Shown: piece by piece, positions 54,049 to 62,172 of the stretch | Layout: the number at the start of each line of letters is the position of its first letter | Numbering within the stretch: position 1 is the stretch's first letter | Assembly: GCF_023715505.1 (NCBI RefSeq) | Contig: NZ_JAMBOH010000014.1 | Location: forward strand, 62,001 to 126,000 | Reading direction: 5' to 3' | DNA from: Neobacillus cucumis | GTDB lineage: Bacteria; Bacillota; Bacilli; Bacillales_B; DSM-18226 | DNA length: 64,000 nucleotides | Program-made: the position numbers and the translations under genes | Notes under the pieces: generated by a model | What the model saw: the letters and a program-made list of their open reading frames with translations, nothing else | Database searches by the model: none | Told to the model about the DNA's origin: nothing

Positions 54049-54276
54049 AAAAACTCTCCCCTATTCCCTTGTTCATGAAGTTGATTTTAATGTTAATAGC
54101 TGAACAGAAAAAAAGATCCATTCTTTATTAAACTATATATAAATGTTCGAAAGGAGTCTATTTTTTATGAGGGAATTAATCTTAGAAATTTTATTGTAAT
54201 ATTTTTAACCTAAAACTAATATAAAAAATGCCAAACCAATTACTCATTTTAATGACTAAAAATGCTTTCAAACTAG

Positions 54277-54312
54277 AAAGTGAGCAAGTCCTTATAGAAC
54301 CTTGCTCACTTT
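54277..54312. terminator. Bidirectional terminator after guaC
   Basis: AAAGTGAGCAAG and CTTGCTCACTTT pair perfectly (12 bp) around a 12-base loop, 31 bases after the guaC stop. Confidence 0.8.
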
Positions 54313-54343
54313 ACATTACTTATATTTAGTTTAAAACAATTCC

Positions 54344-55327
54344 TTAATAGATCTTATCTCCATTGAAAATGGAATTCTTAACAATGACATAATCAACGTT
54401 TCTAATCGCTGAGAGCTTGTTGCCGCCAGCATAAGAAATCGAAGATTGCAGATCCTGTTCCATTTCCACTAGGGTATCTTTTAAAGCCCCTTTAAATTTA
54501 ACATACATCTTTTTGCCTTCGACATTTTTCTTCTCACCTTTTTGAAACTCGGAAGCAGAACCAAAATACTCTTTATACAGTTCTCCGTCTTTTTCAACGG
54601 TTTCTCCTGGTGATTCTTCATGCCCTGCGAATAACGAACCGATCATGACCATCGATGCTCCAAATCGAATCGATTTGGCGATATCCCCATGTGTACGGAT
54701 GCCTCCATCGGCAATAATAGGCTTGCTTGCTGCTTTTGCACACCATCTAAGTGCAGCTAATTGCCAGCCGCCAGTACCAAACCCTGTTTTAATTTTCGTA
54801 ATACAAACCTTACCTGGTCCAATACCGACTTTTGTGGCATCTGCACCGGCATGCTCCAATTCCCTAACCGCTTCAGGGGTTCCAACATTTCCTGCAATAA
54901 CAAAGCTGCCAGGAAGGTGTTTCTTGATATGCTGAATCATATTGATGACAGCATTAGAATGACCATGTGCAATATCAATTGTAATGTATTCTGGTGTAAG
55001 ATTCTCTTCTGCTAATTCCTTTATAAAACGATACTCGTCTTCTTTGACACCCACACTAATCGATGCATACAACCCTCGTGCTTGCATGTCTTTAACGAAA
55101 TCTAATCTCTTCTCTGGCTGGAAACGATGCATAATATAGAAGTAATTATTTTCCGCTAAATAGACGGCAATCTTCTCATCTATAATTGTCTGCATATTTG
55201 CAGGTACAACAGGCAGCTTAAACGTACGTCCGCCAAATGTAACGGTTGTATCACATTCAGTCCGGCTGTTTACAATAGATTTTGCTGGTATAAGTTGAAT
55301 ATCCTCATAGTCAAATACATTTTCCAT
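54344..55327 (-). CDS. guaC: GMP reductase
   Basis: 327 residues. It converts GMP to IMP with NADPH, linking guanine to adenine nucleotide pools. The IMPDH/GMPR barrel is clear: [20 protein letters not shown] at the N-terminus, [51 protein letters not shown] with the catalytic Cys, and [19 protein letters not shown]. The version with [13 protein letters not shown] is the Firmicute GuaC type. GGAGTGAT lies before the ATG. A strong promoter with PurR boxes precedes it, as expected for a purine gene. Confidence 0.94.
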   Translation of the reverse strand: MENVFDYEDIQLIPAKSIVNSRTECDTTVTFGGRTFKLPVVPANMQTIIDEKIAVYLAENNYFYIMHRFQPEKRLDFVKDMQARGLYASISVGVKEDEYRFIKELAEENLTPEYITIDIAHGHSNAVINMIQHIKKHLPGSFVIAGNVGTPEAVRELEHAGADATKVGIGPGKVCITKIKTGFGTGGWQLAALRWCAKAASKPIIADGGIRTHGDIAKSIRFGASMVMIGSLFAGHEESPGETVEKDGELYKEYFGSASEFQKGEKKNVEGKKMYVKFKGALKDTLVEMEQDLQSSISYAGGNKLSAIRNVDYVIVKNSIFNGDKIY

Positions 55328-55475
55328 GTGTTATCACTCCATATTTAAGTTTTGTACGTAAATAGTTTTTAATTAAAAATTACTTGGTTAATAAATGTAG
55401 TTTTCCGAAAGTGCACGGTTTCATCCACTTCTTTAAGTTGAGTTTTAAATACTTTTTATCTTAAACACAGAGTTG

Positions 55476-55504
55476 ATTGTATAACACGAATATTTGTTTG
55501 TCAA
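55476..55504 (-). promoter_or_regulatory. SigA promoter of guaC
   Basis: On the minus strand TTGACA (55499-55504) and TACAAT (55476-55481) are 17 bases apart. It gives a leader of about 140 bases, in which I see no purine riboswitch. The remaining upstream stretch 55527-55690 holds no gene. Confidence 0.85.
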
Positions 55505-55526
55505 TTAATAATAATGTTCGTCTTTT
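55483..55526. promoter_or_regulatory. Paired PurR boxes
   Basis: Two CGAA-centred boxes in opposite orientation: AACACGAATATTT on the plus strand and AAAGACGAACATT on the minus strand, with their centres about 30 bases apart. They overlap the -35 and spacer of the guaC promoter. The layout fits the two-box PurR operator of Bacillus. Confidence 0.65.
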
Positions 55527-55693
55527 GCATAAAAAGAATCCTTGCATCATAAAAATCAATTATATTCTTCATAATCAAACACTTATGCAGATTTTTCTAA
55601 CTCTTTTAAAAAGAATATCTCTGAAGTTTTGAAGGTTCCCTGCATTGAGATCTCCATTTTCCTCTTTATGTCTTGTCCTTGTTGAATAAATAA

Positions 55694-55722
55694 ATACGAC
55701 CTTTCCTTTGAAAGGCCGCTTT
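55694..55722 (-). terminator. Terminator of the nrd operon
   Basis: CCTTTC and GAAAGG pair around a short loop on the minus strand, followed by TCGTATTTATTTATT, 11 bases after the last gene. Confidence 0.5.
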
Positions 55723-55732
55723 CTTTGAATCC

Positions 55733-55906
55733 TTATTCTGATGTTTTATTCATTAATTTTTGTATATGCTCCTTGGGGTTCCAGCAATTAAATTTGTAGT
55801 TCGGCTTTGTTTCATAACCTAACCGGCCGCAATAATAGTTTATTCCTTCTGTTTTTTTCTCCGCCTTAAAATATTCACAGGTTGCACAGCAATGGAAATT
55901 TTTCAT
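55733..55906 (-). CDS. Small cysteine-rich protein, last gene of the nrd operon
   Basis: 57 residues from the ATG at 55906, with AAAGGTG nine bases upstream. Cysteines are spaced as HCCATCEYF, YYCGRLGY and FNCWNPKEH, which suggests a zinc or iron site. It follows the flavodoxin gene by 28 bases in the same direction and is followed by a weak terminator. No family recognised; the position suggests a role with ribonucleotide reductase or its redox partner. Confidence 0.68.
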   Translation of the reverse strand: MKNFHCCATCEYFKAEKKTEGINYYCGRLGYETKPNYKFNCWNPKEHIQKLMNKTSE

Positions 55907-55934
55907 GGACACCAGCACCTTTGCATCAGAAATA

Positions 55935-56420
55935 TCATGGCGATTTTTGTTGTAGTTTATTCTTGTGCTCCGAGTTGTGAGCTAATTGATTTAACCTTTT
56001 TATGATCGAATCCACAAACTTTTGACTGCGCTGGAAGTCCTGTATTTGCGGAAGCAGTTCAACCTTCAACGTGGCAGCAAGGTTTGTGTGAGCGTATAAC
56101 ATATCCCTAAATAAATTAACTGCACCACAATAGTTCGGATAAAAGCTATCCCCGGTACCGAAAACTGCTGTAACCAAGTCTTTATTGTTAAGCTCCTCTA
56201 AGGCTTGATAGAGTTTCCACATTTCTTTAGGAATTTCACCATCTCCCCAAGTATAAGTCCCAATCGCAATCGCATCATAGATTCTTAAATAAGCAGGAGA
56301 AAAGTCTTCAACCCTATACATCATTACGTCGACTGTATGGCCGAGGAAGTTCCGATAAATTACTTCGGCTAATTCTTTCGTGTTTCCAGTTACAGACGAA
56401 TACACAATCGCAATCTTCAT
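55935..56420 (-). CDS. Flavodoxin, probable partner of class I RNR
   Basis: 161 residues from the ATG at 56420, which follows the nrdF stop after one base; the frame extends further upstream inside nrdF but is not used. The FMN phosphate loop is YSSVTGNTKELA at the N-terminus. The ring-binding loops are GTYTWGDGEIP and VFGTGDSFYPNYCGAV, the classic flavodoxin arrangement. In class Ib RNR systems a small flavodoxin (NrdI) helps build the metal-tyrosyl radical of NrdF. This protein is a true flavodoxin rather than a typical NrdI, but its tight coupling to nrdF suggests the same service. Confidence 0.88.
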   Translation of the reverse strand: MKIAIVYSSVTGNTKELAEVIYRNFLGHTVDVMMYRVEDFSPAYLRIYDAIAIGTYTWGDGEIPKEMWKLYQALEELNNKDLVTAVFGTGDSFYPNYCGAVNLFRDMLYAHTNLAATLKVELLPQIQDFQRSQKFVDSIIKRLNQLAHNSEHKNKLQQKSP

Positions 56421-56421
56421 C

Positions 56422-57465
56422 TTATAATTCGTCAAATCCATTGGACTGTGAGACTTTTGAGTACGTCCTTGATTTTTGCTCAAAGAAATCCGACTTCGTC
56501 TCATTCACCATGTCGTCTCCAAACACTTTTATCCATGGCATAGGGTTTATTTTTTCAGGATATAAATTGTTCAATCCCAACTGTCTCAATCTCTTATTCG
56601 CCAGATACTCAACATACCCTTCAAATTCCAGTAAATCAATACCTTTTATTTCAGCTAAAATATAATGAGCCCACTCCTTTTCCAGCTCGACTGCCTCGTT
56701 GATGGTTTGATATACATAGTTAATATTCTCATCTGTATGAAGATCAGGATTTTCCGTTAAAAGAATGCGGATAAACTGGGCAATAAAGTAGGCATGCTGC
56801 ATTTCATCACGCTGGATATAACTGATCATGGTACTGGTTTTCAGCATTTTTTGCTGACGAGCTAAATGATAGAAAAAGGCAAAACCTGCGTAAAAATAAA
56901 TACCCTCAAGATTTATAGAATTCACGCATAATTGAAATAACGATTGCGGCGTTGGATTCTCGCGAAAATTCTCATACGCATCCAATATCAATTGATTTCT
57001 CTTCCTAACAATCGGATCCATTTTGGCTTGATTGAAGCGCTCATTTTGTTCGCCAATTGGAACTAATGAGCTTAAGATATAAGAATAGGATTCATTATGG
57101 ACCGCTTCTTGCTGTGAAATCACGGCAAAGATTGCTTTGAAGCTAGAGTCTGTTACATAATCCATGACCTGACTCATCGTAGGTGTTTGCAGGCTGTCAA
57201 GTGAAGCAAGCTGTGTGTTTATTCGCAGGAAAACATCTTTTTCTATATCACTTAAAGAATCCCACTGTTTAATATCATCCTGCATATTAATTTCTTGCGC
57301 CTTCCAAAAATTTGCAAGCAGGGTTTGATACAAATCATACATATTTGGATAGGCGATATCATTCCAATTCAACAGACCTGAAGAATTGCCATTGATAATT
57401 CCGGTTGACTTATTAGGATATTCCGGGTTTAATAGTTTAATTTTGGTTAATGGTGTATGAATCAT
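56422..57465 (-). CDS. nrdF: Ribonucleotide reductase class I, beta subunit
   Basis: 347 residues. It holds the dimetal centre and tyrosyl radical. Ligands appear as Asp90 (ASLDSLQT), Glu120 and His123 (QQEAVHNESY), Glu187 (INLEGIYF), Glu221 and His224 (RDEMQHAYF). The radical Tyr is at 127, four residues after the His, as in classical enzymes. The C-terminal tail that contacts NrdE is KVSQSNGFDEL. It follows nrdE by 24 bases. I cannot decide from sequence alone between Fe and Mn cofactors; the flavodoxin neighbour favours a Mn or NrdI-like route. Confidence 0.9.
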   Translation of the reverse strand: MIHTPLTKIKLLNPEYPNKSTGIINGNSSGLLNWNDIAYPNMYDLYQTLLANFWKAQEINMQDDIKQWDSLSDIEKDVFLRINTQLASLDSLQTPTMSQVMDYVTDSSFKAIFAVISQQEAVHNESYSYILSSLVPIGEQNERFNQAKMDPIVRKRNQLILDAYENFRENPTPQSLFQLCVNSINLEGIYFYAGFAFFYHLARQQKMLKTSTMISYIQRDEMQHAYFIAQFIRILLTENPDLHTDENINYVYQTINEAVELEKEWAHYILAEIKGIDLLEFEGYVEYLANKRLRQLGLNNLYPEKINPMPWIKVFGDDMVNETKSDFFEQKSRTYSKVSQSNGFDEL

Positions 57466-57489
57466 TTTGTAAATACCTCCGTTTATTCA

Positions 57490-59766
57490 CTAACTATGAC
57501 ATGCTTCGCATTCTTGGATTTCTGATTGAGATGTACTTCTCACATAATAGGTTGTTTTTAAACCTTGCTTCCAGGCTTCCATATGAAGATTCAATAATTC
57601 CTTCGCTTTAATGTCATGACGAACATAAAGATTAAAGCTAATCGATTGATCAATGTGCCGCTGACGGGCAGCATTTTGTTGAATGCTCCAAGTCTGATCC
57701 AAGACATGTCTCGACCGGCGATAATAGTTATAAGTGTTATGATCTAAATCGGGTGCCGTGACTTTAAATTTGAAATTCTTCTTTTCTTCAGCGTATTCGA
57801 CCGCATACAATGGATCAATTCCATCTGTCGAACCACCGATTTTTGCCGTTGATGAATTAGGAGCAATGGCCATCATCCAGCCATTTCTTACTCCGAATTT
57901 GGAAACATCCACTTTTAGCTGATTCCACCGTTTACTTTTATAACCTCTTCGTTCAAAATAACGGCCCGTTTGCCATTCTGACCCAGCGAACTTACTATAA
58001 AAGCCTTTTTCCTTTGCTAACAACATTGAGGCACGAATGGTATAGTAGGCAATTTCCTCATAAAGTTGATCGGCAAATGAAACGGCCTCATCTGATTCCC
58101 AGAAAATCCCCTCTAAGGCAAGGAGATGGTGCCAGCCAAATGTACCCAAACCAATGGCACGATATTTTTTATTGGTCGCTTCGGCTTGTCCGACTGAAAT
58201 AGTATTAAGATCAATGACGTTATCTAACATTCTTACCTGAATGGGAATTAACCGTTCTAAAACATCCACTGATTTAGGTAGATTAATAGAAGATAAATTA
58301 CAAACTACAAAATCCCCAGGTTTGCGAACAATTACGATATTTCCATCTTCATCCTTATATTCTTTGACAATGGTCGTAGCAGACATGTTTTGAGCAATCT
58401 CCGTACACAAATTGCTGCAAAAAATAGACGTACGTCCCATTCCTACTATATGTTTATTAGGATTTTGCCTATTGACTTCATCTCGATAAAACATATACGG
58501 AGTCCCTGTTTCTAATTGAGAAATCATAATCCGCGCCATAATATCCATTGCCCGATACGTTTTCCTTGGCAGTAATGGATGCCTTACCGCTTCTTCGTAT
58601 TTTTCAGTAAAGAACTTTTCCTCCAGCTCGTCATAAAAATCTTCTAAACCAAGAGGCGTTCCGTCTTCATCCTTCCAGCCCATGATTTGTTTGACTTGAT
58701 GCGGACAAAAGGTATGCCATTCTCCGATGCTTCGGCCGTTTTCATCAACTTCTTCCAGTTTCTTCATAAACAGATCTGGGATGGAAACACCCGTGAAAAT
58801 ATCATGTGCCTTTCGTCTTTCGTCGCCATTGTTTGTTTTTAAATCTAAAAAGCCATTCATCATGTCTTTATGGAAAACATCTAAGTAAACGGCGATGGCT
58901 CCTTGTCTTTGTCCTAGCTGATCCACACTCACAGCCGTATCGTTGATCAGCCTGATCCACGGGACGACCCCGGATGAATTCCCTTTGAATTTTTTAATAT
59001 CGGACCCTAAGGCACGGACTTTTCCAAGATAAATGCCAATACCGCCGCCATCTTTACTCAGACGGGCTATGTCCCAATTGTTTAAATAAATTCCGTCTAA
59101 CGAATCGTCCACCGTATCAATAAAACAGGAGGAAAGCTGTCCAAAGCTTTTACCGGCATTCGAGAGGGTCGGTGTAGCAACGGTCATATACAAGTTGCTT
59201 AATGCCCAGTAAGCTTCTTTTACATATGAGATCCGGTTATCCCTTGGTTCGTTTTTCATTAAAGTCATCGCGATAATCATGAACCGTTCTTGAGGTAATT
59301 CGTAAGTTTTACCTTCATAATCCTTTGCAAGATATCGGTCCGCTAATAAAAATAAGCCTATGTAATTAAACAAATAATCTTTGTTTGGATCTATTTCAGA
59401 TCCCAAGGTATCAATCTCTTCCTTGGTATAATTATTTAATAGTTCTTCCGAGTAGATTCCTATTTTCGTAAGATAGGTAAGCAGTCTATAAAAATCATCG
59501 TATTTTTCTGCATGGTTGTATCCTCTATGTTTAGCTGCTTTATGATATAAATCATTTAAAAATAGGTTTGCTGCAAGAAAGGTCCAGTTGGGATCTTCCA
59601 TGGAGATTTGATTTAAGGAATAGAGCAATGATTGTTCGTATCGTGAAGATTCCTCGAGTTCCGCTATCTTTTGGATTAGCTGTGTTGTATCCAGTTTGTA
59701 TTTTTCATTTGCTCTTTTGATGGCTTCTAAAACAGTATCCATTTCAGGATGATTTTTAACAGTCAT
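57490..59766 (-). CDS. nrdE: Ribonucleotide reductase class I, alpha subunit
   Basis: 758 residues from the ATG at 59766 (AAGGGG upstream; an earlier in-frame start at 59790 has no site). Catalytic elements: VATPTLSNAGKSFGQLSSCFI with the first cysteine, FCSNLCTEI with the radical-transfer cysteine, VCNLSSINL, the loop MMAIAPNSSTAKIGGSTDGI, and YYVRSTSQ with the radical-relay tyrosines. The C-terminus ECEACHS supplies the CxxC for thioredoxin-type reduction. It makes deoxyribonucleoside diphosphates. No ATP cone is obvious at the N-terminus. The operon is led by a cobalamin riboswitch. Confidence 0.93.
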   Translation of the reverse strand: MTVKNHPEMDTVLEAIKRANEKYKLDTTQLIQKIAELEESSRYEQSLLYSLNQISMEDPNWTFLAANLFLNDLYHKAAKHRGYNHAEKYDDFYRLLTYLTKIGIYSEELLNNYTKEEIDTLGSEIDPNKDYLFNYIGLFLLADRYLAKDYEGKTYELPQERFMIIAMTLMKNEPRDNRISYVKEAYWALSNLYMTVATPTLSNAGKSFGQLSSCFIDTVDDSLDGIYLNNWDIARLSKDGGGIGIYLGKVRALGSDIKKFKGNSSGVVPWIRLINDTAVSVDQLGQRQGAIAVYLDVFHKDMMNGFLDLKTNNGDERRKAHDIFTGVSIPDLFMKKLEEVDENGRSIGEWHTFCPHQVKQIMGWKDEDGTPLGLEDFYDELEEKFFTEKYEEAVRHPLLPRKTYRAMDIMARIMISQLETGTPYMFYRDEVNRQNPNKHIVGMGRTSIFCSNLCTEIAQNMSATTIVKEYKDEDGNIVIVRKPGDFVVCNLSSINLPKSVDVLERLIPIQVRMLDNVIDLNTISVGQAEATNKKYRAIGLGTFGWHHLLALEGIFWESDEAVSFADQLYEEIAYYTIRASMLLAKEKGFYSKFAGSEWQTGRYFERRGYKSKRWNQLKVDVSKFGVRNGWMMAIAPNSSTAKIGGSTDGIDPLYAVEYAEEKKNFKFKVTAPDLDHNTYNYYRRSRHVLDQTWSIQQNAARQRHIDQSISFNLYVRHDIKAKELLNLHMEAWKQGLKTTYYVRSTSQSEIQECEACHS

Positions 59767-59778
59767 ATGATTACCCCT

Positions 59779-59982
59779 TTTTGTGACCATGTCTCCCCGA
59801 ATTTTTGGAGTTCGGTCGTAAATATCTTTTTTTGTGACCTTTAATACTCATTTCTCTAGTGGACGGGCACAATTATCTGATTTTGTGACCGTTAACCATT
59901 TTTTACACGTCCCCGGAAACAATAATCTGCTTTTTTGCCCTAGACCAGCTTTCGCCCCACCGCTCGGTCACTATTACTTGTT
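59779..59982. repeat. Decayed array of four 51-bp units in the nrdE leader
   Basis: Units start at 59779, 59830, 59881 and 59932 with exact 51-base steps. The first three begin TTTTGTGACC and all end near the pattern ACAATNATCT (for example ACAATTATCT and ACAATAATCT); unit 1 has GTAAATATCT and unit 4 ACTATTACTT. The right arm reads GGTCGT, GGGCAC or GGTCAC, so GTGACC...GGTCAC inverted arms are implied. The middle of each unit is diverged. The array occupies the space between the riboswitch terminator and the nrdE ribosome site. Confidence 0.65.
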
Positions 59983-59992
59983 TCAACAACAG

Positions 59993-60022
59993 TAAAAAAC
60001 CCATCTTCAGAGAAGATGGGTT
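59993..60022 (-). terminator. Riboswitch-controlled terminator
   Basis: On the minus strand AACCCATCTTC and GAAGATGGGTT form an 11-bp stem with a 3-base loop followed by TTTTTAC. It is the expression platform of the cobalamin riboswitch. Confidence 0.85.
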
Positions 60023-60029
60023 AATAAAA

Positions 60030-60290
60030 CGTGGATGGATCTCGTAAAACAGCAGCATCACTGGATTAGTCAGAATACCCCTCGTTCTATCTTCCTACTT
60101 CCCGAAGAAGATAACACGCTATAAAAATGGCAGGTCTCCTGACTTATGCTTAAGCCTACTTTAATCCCTTCCCGTCCGAAGACAGTGGATACGATTATTT
60201 CGTCAGCAATTACAGTTGCGGGTACAGTACTGGATTTACACCAGATTCCCTATTATGTCTATATATAGACACCATTTTCATCGGTCATTA
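60030..60290 (-). promoter_or_regulatory. Cobalamin riboswitch
   Basis: The B12 box GTCAGGAGACCTGCC lies on the minus strand at 60129-60143. Upstream are the expected conserved parts GGGAATCTGGTGTAAATCCAG and GTACCCGCAACTG, and ...GGAAGG in the receptor domain; downstream is a kissing-loop-like hairpin and a terminator. The aptamer reads toward nrdE, so B12 would stop transcription of the class I reductase. From 60291 to 60457 there is A/T-rich promoter sequence. Confidence 0.93.
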
Positions 60291-60457
60291 TCTATATTTA
60301 GTATCAAAACTTAAAGACAAATACTAAATATTGTATATCAACTAATATAGTATACTACTTACACTTTTACAAGTATTTTATCTTTTCACATCTATTTTGC
60401 TCTTACTTGCTTTGCTGCCTTCCGCGAATTTATTGAGACGTATCCTTCCAAGACTCA

Positions 60458-60687
60458 ATGACCGTTAAGGAAACAGTCTATGCTCAGTCGATAATCGAAA
60501 AGCCTATAAAAGGGATGTTGACAGGTCCAATTACGATTCTAAACTAGTCGTTTGTCCGTGAGGATATTCCACGTTTTAAGGTGGCGAACCAAATTGCTCA
60601 TCAAATTTACAAACATTTTGAATTTAGTAGCCATATTAGCATGTATAACAAAGACTGTCCAAACCTAATTTTAGGATTGAAGGAATT
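60458..60687 (+). pseudogene. metE: Remnant of cobalamin-independent methionine synthase (metE)
   Basis: The frame from 60458 reads [20 protein letters not shown], then [31 protein letters not shown]. This is the MetE segment VKGMLTGPVTILNWSFVR, with TAG in place of the Trp codon TGG. Only about 45 codons are recognisable; the sequence after that is unlike MetE up to a TGA at 60687. No start or ribosome site is present. Confidence 0.75.
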
Positions 60688-60726
60688 TTGAACCAGGCAA
60701 AACATTTTGTTTTACCTGTTTTATTC

Positions 60727-60891
60727 TTAGAATACCGTAACTGAGGCACGATCTCTAATCTCTAGCGGGTCCTGTGTGTCAGTAGGTTTGTTCACTTCCA
60801 CCATCGGTATCTTCGACTCATTTTCGGGGCTCATTTCAGCCGGTTCCCCCATATCATTCATGGGAACTGGAAACCTATTTTGTTTCTCCAT
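60727..60891 (-). CDS. Small hydrophilic protein, 54 residues
   Basis: A minus-strand gene with the ideal site GGAGGTGAT six bases before its ATG. The product is polar and rich in Pro, Glu, Asn and Met: QNRFPVPMNDMGEPAEMSPE, ending DPLEIRDRASVTVF. No cysteine, membrane helix or recognised domain. The same type of perfect ribosome site precedes the small gene at 22727. Function unknown. Confidence 0.7.
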   Translation of the reverse strand: MEKQNRFPVPMNDMGEPAEMSPENESKIPMVEVNKPTDTQDPLEIRDRASVTVF

Positions 60892-60995
60892 TTTTTATCA
60901 CCTCCATCCTTATTATTACGAGAAAATGAAAATTTAATGGTTTCTTTAAAATTTGGAAATAGTAAAGTGGAAATAAATCAGTTGGAGGAACAGTC

Positions 60996-61214
60996 ATGGA
61001 AGAAAAGAAACCGAATTTTCATAAAGAATCAATTAAAAGTTCACATGAGAATGAACCAGCCTTTAATGTGTATCTAGATGAGTTATTAGTTGCGGAAGTA
61101 CGTGGGAATGATCCCACTAAGTTAACAGTCATTCCGATGAGGGAACTAAATGATTATGAAGAGGACAAACTTCATGAGTATATTGAATCGATGGTATCAG
61201 ATCAAGAATACTAA
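60996..61214 (+). CDS. Unrecognised 72-residue protein
   Basis: TTGGAGG precedes the ATG. The protein is acidic and soluble: FNVYLDELLVAEVRGNDPTKLTVIP is a likely beta unit, followed by a helix ELNDYEEDKLHEYIESMV. A conserved hypothetical protein of Bacillus type; I cannot name the family. A good terminator follows at 61220-61256. Confidence 0.68.
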   Translation: MEEKKPNFHKESIKSSHENEPAFNVYLDELLVAEVRGNDPTKLTVIPMRELNDYEEDKLHEYIESMVSDQEY

Positions 61215-61219
61215 TGTAA

Positions 61220-61256
61220 AAAGGGCTAACGGCCATTCGTTAGTCCTTGATTTTTA
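61220..61256 (+). terminator. Rho-independent terminator
   Basis: AAGGGCTAACG and CGTTAGTCCTT form an 11-bp stem with a 6-base loop followed by GATTTTTAT. Confidence 0.8.
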
Positions 61257-61460
61257 TAGTGCCTCTAATGTAATACTATCCTTCTCTAAGCCTTCTCCTC
61301 CTGCATTTCCTTATATATCTCATTTAGTCCACATTACAAATTTCAGATAAATTCATTCTTATTTTACAGTAAATAGGTATTTATACTCGGTAACTTGTCC
61401 AATCCATAGTACATTTCGAGAATAAAATACTTAATAGAAAAGGGAAAGGAGTTGAATCAA

Positions 61461-61790
61461 TTGAGAAGAACAAGAGAATTTGATAATCAAGGAAATCAAT
61501 CTGTGTTTAGGGGTTCTGCTAGAAATAACAATAACAACAATAACTCCAATGTGGATGTTAATGTTGATAATGAATTCGATAATGAAGTAAGAAATACTTC
61601 AGAATCTGAAGCAGAGGCTGAAGTGCGCAACACAGACAGAAATACCAATGTCGCAAGAGCAACTGTTGCTAATTCAGGAAATGCTCGTGTGAATGTTACA
61701 TTAAACAGCCGCAGCAACGCTCGTGCTAACACTGAACAAGAACAAGATAGTGAACAAGACCAAAACACTAATGTAGATGTCGAAGACTAG
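61461..61790 (+). CDS. Asn/Asp/Glu-rich low-complexity protein 1
   Basis: 109 residues from the TTG at 61461, which has AAAGGAG nine bases upstream. Parts in order: a short basic head, an Asn-run (RNNNNNNNSNVDVNVDN), an acidic stretch EVRNTSESEAEAEVRNTDRN, then TNVARATVANSGNARVNVTLN and SRSNARANTEQEQDSEQDQN, ending VDVED. No cysteine, no hydrophobic segment. The valine-alternating pieces suggest beta strands or stacked repeats, the rest disorder. It is a close paralogue of the next gene. Function unknown; a spore-surface or matrix role is only a guess. Confidence 0.78.
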   Translation: MRRTREFDNQGNQSVFRGSARNNNNNNNSNVDVNVDNEFDNEVRNTSESEAEAEVRNTDRNTNVARATVANSGNARVNVTLNSRSNARANTEQEQDSEQDQNTNVDVED

Positions 61791-61824
61791 AATTAAGAAT
61801 TAAAAATTTAAGGGGGATTATTAA

Positions 61825-62115
61825 ATGGCAAGAAATGAAAGTGGAAGAAACCGTCGTAATAACACAAACACTAATGTGAATGTGGATGTAAACAACGATT
61901 TTGAAAATGACGTTCGCAATCGTTCAGAATCAGATGCAGAGGCAGATGTTCGTAATACTGACAGGAATACTAATGTTGCTAGAGCAACAATCAATAACTC
62001 AGGAAATTCCCGCGTAGATATTACACTAAACAGCAGAAGCAATGCACGTGTAAGATCTGATCAAGAACAAGACAACGAGCAAGATCAAAATACTGATGTA
62101 GATGTAGATTTTTAA
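61825..62115 (+). CDS. Asn/Asp/Glu-rich low-complexity protein 2
   Basis: 96 residues, with AAGGGGGA before the ATG. The body lines up almost without gaps with the preceding protein: NVNVDVNNDFENDVRNRSES, then DRNTNVARATINNSGNSRVD, ITLNSRSNARVRSDQEQD and NEQDQNTDVDVDF. Roughly two thirds of residues are the same, so the pair arose by tandem duplication. The head differs (ARNESGRNRRNN). Probably co-transcribed with its neighbours. Function unknown. Confidence 0.78.
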   Translation: MARNESGRNRRNNTNTNVNVDVNNDFENDVRNRSESDAEADVRNTDRNTNVARATINNSGNSRVDITLNSRSNARVRSDQEQDNEQDQNTDVDVDF

Positions 62116-62125
62116 TTAACCATTG

Positions 62126-62155
62126 AGGGTGGGATATAAATGTTCCACCCTTAAT
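62126..62155 (+). terminator. Hairpin between low-complexity genes 2 and 3
   Basis: GGGTGG...CCACCC stem with a 12-base loop followed by TTAATT. It may reduce readthrough from gene 2 into gene 3. Confidence 0.5.
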
Positions 62156-62172
62156 TAAGATAGGTGGAAATA

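Noticed and set aside
55328..55470. Purine riboswitch in the guaC leader
   Set aside because: The leader is about 140 bases but shows none of the conserved junction sequences of the guanine/adenine aptamer; PurR boxes explain the control.
60880..61077. 65-codon plus-strand frame
   Set aside because: Overlaps both the small minus-strand gene (60727-60891) and the better supported gene at 60996, and lacks a ribosome site.
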